A stretch of 64,000 nucleotides of DNA. It comes from Trichoplax adhaerens. Its lineage: Eukaryota > Placozoa > Uniplacotomia > Trichoplacea > Trichoplacidae. Every line of letters starts with the position of its first letter. The stretch's first letter is position 1. The notes below the pieces were generated by a model. The model searched no databases, was not told the DNA's origin, and worked only from the letters and a program-made list of their open reading frames with translations. Made by a program: the position numbers and the translations under genes. This document shows positions 43,927 through 55,532 of this stretch, piece by piece. The stretch covers positions 897,072-961,071 of the forward strand of contig NW_002060944.1 in the NCBI RefSeq assembly GCF_000150275.1, given 5' to 3'.

Positions 43927-46315
43927 TTAATCAATGACCGTAACATTTTGGCTACATTGGTAAAAGATTGCAGCTGCAGCAGTTTTTGACTTTAATTCAG
44001 AAACCTCCAAGTCGTGTGCCCATTCCACATTTCCCCACTTAGCAGTCTACAATATTTCATAAATATCAGTCAGTAGTTGTCAATTAACATAGTTTGTCAC
44101 TGTCATCACATACTTGATAGTTTACTTCTAATCTTGCTAAATCAACTGCTTCATCAATAGTTATATGGCGATTAGTAACTGCCAATGCAATAACAAGTGA
44201 CTTTAAGCTTTCAACGAGCACAGTTAAGCCTAAAAATAGGAAAGTATAATACGTATAATAGCAGTCCATTTCATTTATAACATATGCGCAAGCTGAACAA
44301 TCCAAGAGATTAGCAATAGTATCCATACCGGTTAGTGACCAAGCATCTAGGCGCGATACTTCGTCTTGAATAGCATTCTTGACAGCTGGAGAATGATCAG
44401 CACCAGTAAAACTAGTACTACAAGATAACCGTACCTGAAATCTATTTAGAATGAGCAAAAGTATGAAAGAAATCGCATGTCAAGAGAATGTAATTGCGAT
44501 AATCGCGAATGTAACTGTACCAAAATAAGTTTAAACTATGTTATAGCTTACCTATCATTCATCCAGTCAAGTAAAGGATTCCAATAATGATTTTGGACAG
44601 CAACAAGGTCATTAGGTTCAGTTGCGCGTATGCTAAAGTGGTTATAGTACGCATCCATACAAGACCGATTAAAATTCAGCATGTCTAAACAATAATCAAC
44701 CAAGTTGCATTCCAATTTCAAAACGTGCATTTACCATATAGTGTCTGTGGCTAAATATTCCATGATTTGTGCTGTTTCAACTCTTAAATTATCGTTACGA
44801 GGTCGATCTAGAGCTCCATTACACATTACCGTCTGTCCAAAATAACGGTTACATCAATAATATGCAAGTACAGCATAGTTAGTTGATAGCAGTTTAATTA
44901 TTCAAATTATTTTTAAGGTAATACTATCCAAATTATAGCCAATAGATAAATAGTTAATAAGAGATTTAAGGTAACGGCATGACTAAGACGTAGGAGAAAT
45001 AGATAAAGTTCAACGTCTACATGTATAAATCGAATAGATAAATCTTATTTACGAATTAATTGATCCGATGAGGTCTAGCTGCGAGATTGCATTAGCTTTA
45101 GTTTAGATCGGCAGTAAAACTGTAGCAAATCTAAGGCATTTGTATCTCTAATTCAGAAAAACTATTGACTTAAATATCCATCAATAAAAAATAGCTTTCA
45201 GTTCTAATGATCTGAGAGCATCGTTGGATGCAACTAGCTATACTATTGCAACCTTACCAAAGGCATATTATGTGGAGCAATCTTTTTTCCTTGTACCGCC
45301 CACTCTGTAGCAACTGCTACTGCTAGTAATTCATTCGGCACAATCAACTGTTGCCCATTGCGAGTTTTCAATGGCTTAGAATCTAATTTAATCAAAAATC
45401 CTCCTAAAAATAAAAGTAGCATAGTATCTACTGTTAGAATGGCAGATATCGTACTGTCGGTCTTAGAAGCGTCGCAATTGATGAATGTTGATCATTTGTT
45501 CTCTTTTTTCACGCACTACAACATTTTATTCCATTACAGCACAAATATAGCTAATTAACGGTATTCGATGATACAATTAACCTAATCAAATCGTTATTAT
45601 TTCGTTTTAGCCCTCTTACCTTGAATTGTTTCTATCGTCACATTCTTATAAAATCTTTTGATATCTGTTTCAATACCAAAGTATCATGGTTAAATACAGC
45701 TAAAAATACTGAATAGTTGCCATGTTACAAAGTATCTAAATCATCTATTTTCATGGATACCAATTGTTACATATGCCTATTACCAATACTGATATCTAAT
45801 TTGTAAATTGTGTCCTATTTTGGACGATAGCACCAGTACTAAATGTCCATTTCTATCAGCGAAAAAGAGACGAACACGACTTTAGTCCATGCAGTATCGT
45901 AGAAAGAGGATAGAGTAGAGATTGAAGCGGACGATTTATTCCACACTAGCTACAGTAACGCGTGTATCATCCATAGTATGAAAACTAATACCAATTTAAT
46001 GTTTACTAATCCAACTCAATCCCAACCAATGCAAATTATTTCTACATCATACATCGACACTAATCGACACCATGAGCAATTCTGAGGCCATCAGGCATCC
46101 GATTTCCCATTTGAAGATAACCATCGAGGTCGATGCATATGGTATAATAATCCAAGATTAAACGAAGAGACAAGCATAAAAAGTAAATTACCTCGTAGAT
46201 TATTGGCAAAGGTAATTTCCGTTTGGTGTACTCGGCGGATAAACTGGTAGCGACGCTGCCAACATGATGCAAATCTGCTTGTGATGCTGCGAATACAAGC
46301 CAGATTAGCAGCCAT
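43927..46315 (-). CDS. ATPAF2: ATP synthase F1 assembly factor 2 (ATP12 family)
   Basis: Mitochondrial matrix chaperone that binds the F1 alpha subunit during ATP synthase assembly. Exons: 46315-46192, 45403-45258, 44832-44735, 44632-44552, 44441-44329, 44229-44114, 44046-43927. They sum to 798 nt, 265 aa (human 289). The start M-A-A-N-L-A-C-I-R-S-I-T-S-R-F is a typical presequence; a longer in-frame N-terminus is possible. Family landmarks in order are G-G-F-L-I-K-L-D, P-N-E-L-L-A-V-A-V-A-T-E-W, D-T-I-C-I-R, W-N-P-L-L-D-W, C-S-T-S-F, S-L-K-S-L-V-I-A-L-A-V and K-W-G-N-V-E-W-A-H-D. All introns are GT-AG with agreeing phases. The gene is tail-to-tail with DRC3. Confidence 0.95.
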
Positions 46316-47775
46316 GTTGGTGACCGGATAGAAGCAACTTGGTAGTGATTGGCTGATTTTACTAACTCCACTTGAATTACGCTCTCCTTTCAACTGTTTC
46401 CTATGGAATTTTACGCATGTATGATACAGTATAGTACCGTAGTAAGCACTCTAGTCTACCAACAACAATATACCGTCAAACGACGATGACAGCAAACTCG
46501 CTACAGACATCCGGACGATTGGAACACTTTCAAGCTGCTAGAAATGCCTGGCAACGACGATGATGGAATTCTTCTTGGTGAATTAACTCTGCTGCAGGAA
46601 ACAGTTTAAGAGTATCTATGGAATACAATTTGTCAGAATTTCTAATGCTGTAGTAGTGAATATGGATGATAGGAGATAGTCGTTACCTCCGTGTTCACGC
46701 CGTAGAAAAATAGAACTATTGACGTCAACACTACCTCTCATGATTGTCTGCAAATGGTGCAATGGTTGGTTATACGCTTACGCGAGTTACTAGCAGTAGC
46801 AAGCTGACTAATTTCTTGAATTTGATTACAATAATAAGGGCCGTTTCTCGTTTCCATTAGCTCATGTGAACGGAAGGCAAGAGCGTACTATAGATGGTGC
46901 AATTTCACAATGATAGTCACAAGTTGCAACTGTCTCTCATAGCTTTAGTTGAAGTTAAAGCTGCATGCAATTGGTCTGCACATTTGTGTAATGTACAGTA
47001 CTGTACTACTGTAAGTAGAAAGTTAACAAAGTTAATGTGCAACAGAAAGGATCAAGAACTCTCGTCATCCATCTGGATTTATTTACCTAGAGAATTTCAA
47101 CCTAATTGACTGCTCAAAATTGGAAATCAATCCATAACCTTTTATAGAGAACGAGCAGTAATAACGCTAAAGACAACAGTTGTTAACTAGCTAGATCTAT
47201 AGCATGTATATTACATTGTAAAAATAACAATTTTAGTGTTGATTTGCAACGGAAGTACGAGAACAACACATAACAATTTTTTATAGCTACCTTTTAGTAC
47301 TTGGATTCTCTAGGAATTGCATAATATAAAAATACAGAGCATTAAATACATTACACTGCATATCATTTAGATCGTCCACGTAGCTCATAACTGACGCTGT
47401 TGCAACCACTTTAATGAGCTGCTGTTTTATCATTTATCAATTAAACATTGAATAGATGTAACGTAGAAAACGCAAATTATTGATCATAAAAACAGACCAA
47501 ATTGCATTCCACTCAATGCATAGAATCATTAAACTTAGCCATTAGCGAAAAGATCAGGTTATAATACATTTCAGGTTAGATAGCGTATCTATTATTTTAC
47601 AAATAGGATCTGAGCAAAAATTACATTCAGTTAAGGTGGTTTTGATTTCATGACGATAGAAAACTAGTGTACTAATATCTATACTGCATTATCAAATATT
47701 GTCGATTATAATTCGCAATATAAGCTCTTTCTTCAAATAAAATTACGTAAAAGAATCCATCTCTTCATTCATGAT
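46316..47775. other. Intergenic region upstream of ATPAF2
   Basis: The first 500 bp are GC-richer and probably include the ATPAF2 promo­ter; ATACAGTATAGTACCGTA lies about 110 bp from its start. A TGTACAGTACTGTAC word occurs at about 46991. The forward frame 46894-47109 is not recognised and overlaps this repeat word. No other feature is seen. Confidence 0.5.
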
Positions 47776-50482
47776 TTATGCCGTTACATTACTATCTGCA
47801 ATTTGGCTACCATCGGGGTTACCGCCAAAGCCTGTTAAGCAATAATATCAACTTCGTTACAACCAGCATATACTCTTACGATTAAAATTAAAATCCATTA
47901 ACAGTCTTTCTATCACGGTATACATCTACCTTTACTAGTGAATATTTCGCATATTATTTAAAATATTATACACTTACTGTCGGTAATAAGCCGCTGGGTA
48001 TCGTTATTAGCAGTTGTTGAGCCTGATTCTTGATTCGTTGTGGTGAGTTTATGGACGAAGTATGCTACCAGAAATAATCCAGAACTTACAAGATACAACA
48101 TCGGAAATAGCACTATTAAAGCAGTCCGTAAATTGGAAATGGCTGTCAGGGGTGGCACCAATAATGGCATTAAACCTCCTACAGTATATTTCCACAAATA
48201 CGTAAATTAAACATAAGTTTGTTAGTAATTAATAATTTATAATTAATCAATTATGAGAGTATACACTGAAGTGTACTTGTTATTGAGCAAGCATCATTCA
48301 TTCAAGAATATCCTATTCAATTTCTCTTACCGATATTAGTGATGATGAATAGATAGATTGCTATTGCTGAAGTTCGAATATTACCAGGTACAATCTCGAC
48401 AACCACAGTCAGGGTAACACCAATCCACATTTCTCCAATTAAATTATTGGGAATTAGCATAATAAATGCAGCTGGTGGTGGAAGTAGTAAAGCCATGAGA
48501 GCAAAAGGTGCAGAGCACACCTATAATATTGTAATTATATCAAATACCAGAATAACTGTAAGAGTGTGCAAGGAAATATGAATTGTGTTCAAACTTATCT
48601 ATTTGAAAAATGATCTAGATTGAGTACCTGGCTAGCTATTAGTACCCATATACGGGCTTTCAAACCATAAGATGTAACTAAACGATCTGAAATTACACCA
48701 CCTAATAATGATCCTAAAGAACCAGCAACTAAAGGAATCCAAGTGAGATAATCCGCAACCAACACACGTGGATAATACTGATTAAAGAAAGGTTTTGTAT
48801 TATAAGCCCATACGTAGCCGGCAGCATTTCTAATCGATCCAGCAATGACAAGGCATAATAAAGTATAATTTTTGAATGGAGCGATGGCTATTATAGGTAT
48901 TACCGTAGTAGATAAAATAAGATATTAGAAATCCATCAAAAAGTTATTCAAACTATTGTTAGTCATGTGCTATCTTATATTCATAAAACGAATTTGATAA
49001 GCAATAGATTCTCTTCATTAAGTTAAAAGGCATGAAGCCACAAACATACCAGCTTTAATACGTATCCATGAAAACCCCTTTGGCGTATTTAATGACGCAT
49101 CCCTATTAGTTTTGGGAGGTTCTCTGACTGTAGCAAATATAACAATTGCAATGACGAAGCCAGGAATTGCAGCAAACCAATATACCCATCGCCATCCCTG
49201 ATTTAAAATATTTGCTTTAACGACATAATCGCCTAAGGTAAAAGATAAACTATAGCCCGTATAGATTCCCCAATTATATATGCCAATGGCAGCTGCGCGA
49301 AGGCTCTAATCCAAAAATATGGCGTATTGTAGCATAAGTTATTGATGTGCTATTTTCAAGGTATATTAAGATATTTTTGATGTCTTGAAGTAAGCTTTAC
49401 TATATTATGGAGTTATAGGCTATAGCGTTGACTTACAGAAGGAAAATAATCTGCAATAATACTTGTGGCAAACGGTGTGCAGCCTGCTTCCCTATATAAT
49501 AAAATACGCCATTAGACTACTAAATAGCATAATGGCATAGTAGCATTTTGTAACGTAATGACGTTAATAGAATCTTGTGCCTACAGTTTTAATAGATTAA
49601 TCATAACTCTATTCAACTACGTTATCCATCACAATCTATTAAACATGCTAGAAATACTGTTTATTACCCAATACCAACGGCAAAGCGAAGCAATAAAAGC
49701 TGCCAGTATTTTTGAGTAAATCCAGTAATGAATGTCATAGTACTCCAAAAAAGTAAACAGCCAGCAAGGAGATTACGACGATTAGTCATGTCTCCAGTTG
49801 CTGCTAAAGGAATTCCAGCAAATGTATACACAACTACAATCAGAATATGATGAGAAGAAAAGTTATTCACCGTCAAACGTCATTTAAACACCTGTGGTTG
49901 TTAAAGTGATATTATATACATGTATATATCGAAAATAAGACCATTACCTATAAATGCTGGTCCAGCTAGTAATTCGAATAACACTCCTTGTCCATTATAA
50001 TTATACATACAGACATGTTCACCAAGATGGCTAACTTTACTGTCACACCTAAGTGTAGGTATAGAAATACTGGTAGATTAATCATAAACTTGTATTGCAT
50101 CGATCTGTATTAATACTCGCTAACAAAATCCTTGTTACAAAAAATTGAAATCAGTATAAACGGAAGAATCTTCACCCTGGATATAAGCATATCGTAATAA
50201 AAATAATAATCTTTTCACTTACATTGATTCCATTTGATGAGCTGTTAGAGTTTTATTGATGATTTCACATGATATATTTCCAACTTGGGCTTCGCTATAG
50301 GATGTATTAAGTAGGCAGCCTTTATCACCCCAATGCATATCTTGAGCAATATAAATGGACGTAACACCAATAGCATAGCGATCAAGTTGATTTAGTAGAT
50401 ATGCCAGCAATAATATAATGAGTACGTAAAATGGATACCATCCAACTTTACGAAATTCTAAGATACTTTGCTTGATATTCAT
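47776..50482 (-). CDS. Spinster-like MFS transporter, copy A
   Basis: Twelve-helix major facilitator superfamily transporter; substrate unknown. Exons: 50482-50223, 50048-49948, 49833-49668, 49491-49437, 49305-49050, 48887-48628, 48520-48331, 48178-47978, 47831-47776. They sum to 1545 nt, 514 aa. Helix 1 begins at about residue 17 and runs into N-Q-L-D-R-Y-A-I-G. A Cys-containing luminal loop follows (residues 55-110). The MFS signature lies after helix 2 in A-A-T-G-D-M-T-N-R-R. Helix 4-5 has G-E-A-G-C-T-P-F-A-T-S and helix 5 G-I-Y-N-W-G-I-Y-T-G-Y-S. A second MFS signature is G-G-V-I-S-D-R-L. The ninth exon adds a short polar tail; if that junction is not used, the frame ends at 47958. Spinster-like membership is from remembered motifs. 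It is a tandem paralogue of the gene at 52787. Confidence 0.9.
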
Positions 50483-51160
50483 GATTTGACTTTTGTTTTT
50501 ACGGACTCAACTTCAGAAAGCTACGCCAGAACTTGAAAGATTTAATGCAGTTTTACGAATCTTATAATATAGACAATAATCTATCAATAAGTTTGAAAAC
50601 TTTGAAGCATCAACATGACTATCTCGTCCAGTAATTTATTAAAGTTGGTGGCAATCTATAGTAAAGTTCAAATCAAGCTAGGATAAAATATTACTCTATT
50701 CAGTCCAAGAATTTGATATTCTTTCTGCAGCCAATCTGTAACTTAATGGAAAAATAATAGCTATAAACGTTCTGAAGCAGTTAATATTCGTTTATAATAG
50801 TCTAAAGGACTTGATCCAATTCTAGGATAGCCAAGTAGCCGAAAAGAAATGCCATGTAACACTTTCAATTTGGCAGCAATTCACAAGCAGACAGTCAGTT
50901 AGTAAATATAGACCTCGATATACTAGAAATTTATATAATGATCAACTTTGACGAAAATCTTACGCTTATATAAGTCGTATTTTTACTACCATTACTCGAT
51001 CATGACTACTTATAGCATACGTATACAGTCGATAGGCCTTTATTCTACGCAGTAAAGTGTTTGCATTCTTTTTCTTACCTCTGCTAAAGGTTCTATGTTT
51101 CAAGTAGCCACTTTCTGGATATGTTAGTGCCAGGTACCAAGCCCATAACATATACTGTAT

Positions 51161-51830
51161 ACTTAATAGAAATACGAATGGGTCTTACTATGCTATGAAT
51201 TACTAACTACTCTAGGCCCTACTGTATACTATAAGTCCATAATACCGACTAAAACAATTGCTAGTCCTTACACTACTGTAGTAAACTGCCGCAATTTAAC
51301 ACTTTCTCCAGTATAAACTATTTCTTCACGATAAACTAGTAGAAAGAGTAAAATCTACTATTAGAGATCGGATCTCTTGACTGTTGTAATGGACACTATA
51401 TAGTGTATAGTATTGCTTACAAAGGTCATCTAATATGTAGTCAATAATTATAATAAACTAGTATAAGATGATAGCTAGTTCATTATTTTGCTAATACTTA
51501 ATAGGTATACTAATGGGTCTTAATATGCTATGAATTGCTAACTACCCTAGGCCCTACCGTATGCTTTAAGTCCATAATTCCGACTAAAAGAATTGCTAGT
51601 CCTCACACTACTGTAGTAAACTGCCGCAATTTAACATTTTCTATAGTATAAACTATTTTTTCACGATAAACTAGTAGAATGAGTAAAATCTACTATTAGA
51701 GATCCGATCTCTTGACTGTTGTAATGGACACTATATAGTGCACAGTATAGCTTACAATGGTCATTTAATATATAGTCAGTAATTACAATAAACTAGTATA
51801 AGATAGCTAGCTCATTATTTGCTAAGAAAA
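51161..51830 (+). repeat. 335-bp tandem duplication
   Basis: Copy 1 starts at 51161 and copy 2 at 51496, each beginning ACTTAATAG and running through TGGGTCTTA, CTAGGCCCTAC, AACTGCCGCAATTTAACA and TTGACTGTTGTAATGGACAC. The copies are clearly homologous end to end with scattered differences. It is non-coding. Confidence 0.92.
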
Positions 51831-51833
51831 TAT

Positions 51834-51849
51834 GGATCAGATCTGATCC
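51834..51849. repeat. Perfect 16-bp palindrome
   Basis: GGATCAGATCTGATCC is exactly self-complementary. It lies just past the end of the 335-bp tandem duplication. It may be a dimeric protein-binding site or chance. Confidence 0.8.
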
Positions 51850-52681
51850 GTTTAAGTTATTTGTATCGGCGATTAAAAATGATTTATTCGAAAATAATTT
51901 ATTAACGCTCACTGACAAACGTCTCACTTTCTAAGCAAGATAATTCTTTAGAAATTATTGGAGTAAAATTGCAAGTCAAATCATCAAGTCAGTGCTAGAA
52001 ATAATTCATGTTGAGGTAATTTTAATGTCAATAATACTAGGTTAACTAGAAGTATCAATTATAATTTATGCTATAAAAGCAATGAATATATATGAATGTA
52101 TCTTAGGGAAAGGCATTGCAAATAAAGCTGTAAGAGTGCTTTGAACCATTTTTTAGTGCTACTTCTCTATTCACTCTCTTCAGTTTACACGATACGAAAG
52201 TATAAGTTACTACCTCATGAGTATATAGCGCACCGTAATGAATTGAATTTATTAAGCAGCCCATAAAAGAAGCTATGATTGCGATTAAAGGAATTGAAAT
52301 CCAACATTTATCAGTCAAAAAATGGAATCAGAATGGTAAAATCAATTACCATCTGCAGTACAATAAAGTCAGATATAGCCAATTCTATTTAGACAGACTT
52401 CTAACCAATAATCAACATAAACAAGATAAATATCCCTTAATTGAACATTTTTGTTATATTCTAATTGCTATTTTATTCCTAAAGATCGAAAAAACGGGAG
52501 TATTTTTAGAAGCACTTTGTATAAAAATACCAATTTACGGGTACTGATTCCATTCTAGTAGATGCATTTAAACTACGATTAGTAATCTAACTTTTAAAGC
52601 AAGAATATTTCACAGGCAGAAAAAAGGCCAATAATTCATGAATTGGACCTTAGGGTTCTTAGTTGAACTGTTTTACCATAG

Positions 52682-52687
52682 TTTATT
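52682..52687 (-). promoter_or_regulatory. Possible polyadenylation signal of MFS copy B
   Basis: AATAAA on the minus strand, 100 bp beyond the proposed stop codon of the copy B gene. This supports the ninth, short exon as the end. Confidence 0.4.
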
Positions 52688-52786
52688 CGCGGACAAGATC
52701 CACATAACAAGCATCTCGACATAGGACGAAAATTTAGAGTTGAAGTCATCGCATCAAAGGATTTAGTTTATCTGCCATCTTGATCA

Positions 52787-55532
52787 CTATTCACTTTCGT
52801 CACTTTCTAAAGAAATAAAAGATTTGATAAGAGAATAGCGTTGACATAGAGTAAAGTTTTCGATTATTGCTCTATCTAGCAGTATTTTTAAATGTCAAGA
52901 CTGTAACAGCCCGTAGTTGAGTATGGTAAACAAAGTATTAATCACAAACTTACTATCAGTAAGCAGTCGCTTCGTGTCGTCTATAGTGCCTGCTGAGACT
53001 GAATCTTTTTCGTTTTCTTTACTTGTAAATTTATGCACCAAGTATGTTACCAGAAACAGTCCAGAGCTTACAACATACAACGATGGAAATAGCACTATTA
53101 AAGCGATCCGTAAATTTGAAGCGGCCGCAAGAGGAGGCACCAATAATGGCATTAAACCAGCTGCATTTCGATATATAAATTGAATACAGGTGTTGTTATA
53201 AATTTCTGTACTAAGAATATTATTGGGAGTACATGCAACAGAACCAAAAATCTTTGAAAGATCATTTATTATTCAAGTACGAATATACCTCCATTCGATT
53301 TTTCTTACCGATATTAGTAATGATAAAGAGATAGATTGCTATTGCTGAAGTACGAATATTGCCAGGTACGATCTCCACTATAACAGTCAGAGTAACACCA
53401 ATCCACATTTCTCCAATTAAATAATTGGGAATCAAAATAATAAATGCTGCTGGTGGTGGCAATAGCAAGGCCATGAGAGCAAAAGGCGCAGAACACAACT
53501 ATAATATTATTATGATACCTTATTGCGTGAAATATTGTATAACTCATACCGTTTAAAAGTAATCGAATAAATAATTTTAATAATATAGTTGATACCGTAA
53601 AATTATATTTAATCAAAGTCAATTACCTGGCTAGCTATTAACACCCATATTCGAGCTTTCAAGCCGTAAGATGTAACTAAACGATCCGAAATAATTCCAC
53701 CTAGCAGAGATCCTAGAGAACCAGCAATTAATGGAATCCATACAAGATAATTCGCGACCATTACTTGCGGATAATATTGGTTGAAATAAGACTTTACATT
53801 GTAAGCCCACACATAACCTCCAGCATTTCTAATAGATCCAGCAATGACGAGGCATAATAAAGTATAATTTTTGAATGGAGCAATAGCTTTTGAAAGCAAG
53901 AGTAAAATTAAAAATCATGTAAATAAATCATCGTGATAAGTAAGAGAATATGATATTGCACTTATTATGGTTTATGGCCGATAGTACCTGTATAGTGTAC
54001 TCTTAAATGTAAGGCCTATGCTTTTATTACAAACATACCAGATTTAAAGCGTGTCCATGAAAGCTTTTCTGACATATTTGAGGATTTATCTTTATGCGCT
54101 TTTTGAGGTTCTTTGACTGTAGCAAGTATAAGAATGGCGATAATGAAACCAGGAATTGCGGCAATCCAATACACCCATCGCCATCCCAGATTCAAGATAT
54201 TTGCTCTAACAACGTAATCACCTAACGCAAAGGATAAACTATAGCCTGTATAGATTCCCCAGTTATATATAGAAATGGCAGCAGCCCGAAGATTCTAATT
54301 AAAAATGTTAAACTGGATAAGTTAATGATACACTATATCCAAAGTTAATTAAGAACCTGTACTAGTATCATATGCAAGTTTACATTATGATTAACATGGA
54401 ATTATCGTATTTACTGAACTTACCGAAGGAAAGTAATCGGCGATAATACTTGCTGCGAACGGTGTACATCCTGCTTCTCTATAATATCATATTAGCAGCT
54501 ATATTATTATCAATGGTATCATTTATCAACAGTCTAACATATTGATATAATATAGAATTGAATCTACTAATTATTTCATCTAAGGTATCTTGTATCAATA
54601 GTTAAACATACTTATATTAATATAGAATTGAATCCACTAAAAACTTCTAATTTTAATAATTTCTTTTACTCTTAATAACTATCAATAATACTGAAATTAA
54701 GTACCCAATGCCAATTGCAAAGCGAAGTACTAAAAGCTGCCAGTACTTTTCAGTAAATCCAGTGATGAATGTCATAGCACTCCAGAAAAACAAACAGCCG
54801 ACAAGAAGATTACGACGATTAGTCAGGTCGCCAATTGCCGCTAGAGGAATTCCAGAAAATGTATATACCACTACGAATAGGACAAAAAGCGGAATAGAAG
54901 AAAAATATGACTTGTAATAGCAGGTCATTTTACCAACTATACAAGATTAATGTCATACAGGTAGCGAAAATAAGGCCATTACCTATAAATGCTGGCCCAG
55001 CCAATATTTGAAATAATTCTCCCTGTCCGTTGTAATCGTACTTACAGACATGCTCACCGAAATCATTAACTTTGCTGTCACATCTAAATTAACAGACAAG
55101 GGATACAGTAGACTAATTACTATATAAAGTCTTTTATAAACTTTTGCTACATCCATCAGCAATTAATATCCGCTAATACAGTCCATGCTATGATAAAATG
55201 AATTGGTATAACGGTGGGATAAACATGAAGCTAAGAATAAAGCAAGAAAAGTGAATACCATCAATCACTTACATCGATTCAATTTGATGAGAAGTTAGAG
55301 TTTTGTCATGGATTCCACACGATATATTTCTAAATTGGGCTTTACTATAAGACGTGTTAAGCAGGCAGCCTTTATTGCCCCATTGCATTTCTTGAGCAAT
55401 ATAAATGGATGTAACACCAATAGCATAGCGATCCAGTTGATTCAATAGATATGTTAGTAGCAGTAAAATGAGTACATAAACTGGATAGCACCCAATTTCA
55501 CGAAGCTCCAACACTTTTCGCTTGATACCCAT
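52787..55532 (-). CDS. Spinster-like MFS transporter, copy B
   Basis: Paralogue of the gene at 47776 with the same strand and structure. Exons: 55532-55273, 55083-54983, 54870-54705, 54478-54424, 54294-54039, 53886-53627, 53498-53309, 53160-52954, 52806-52787. They sum to 1515 nt, 504 aa. Exons 1-7 have exactly the same lengths as in copy A (260, 101, 166, 55, 256, 260, 190). The cytosolic C-terminal tail differs: it is Lys/Asp/Ser-rich and ends in a tiny, tentative ninth exon coding K-S-D-E-S-E. Without that junction the frame runs on to 52895. Key motifs N-Q-L-D-R-Y-A-I-G, G-D-L-T-N-R-R, E-A-G-C-T-P-F-A-A-S and G-G-I-I-S-D-R-L are intact, so both copies look functional. Confidence 0.9.

Larger units (their letters stand above)
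50483..52786. other. Spacer between the two MFS paralogues
   Basis: Contains a 335-bp tandem duplication and a 16-bp palindrome, listed separately. A reverse frame at about 52103-52318 has one hydrophobic segment (I-S-I-P-L-I-A-I-I-A-S-F) and a possible GTAGTA donor, but no ATG start or family likeness; the forward frame 52275-52547 is also unrecognised. No third transporter copy is present. Confidence 0.5.

Noticed and set aside
46060-46393. Two overlapping reverse frames of about 100 codons
   Set aside because: Only the part from 46315 to 46192 is ATPAF2 exon 1; the rest is intron or 5' sequence, and the other frame is a shadow.
52917-54917. Forward frames 52917-53183 and 54708-54917
   Set aside because: Antisense shadows of MFS copy B exons 8 and 3.
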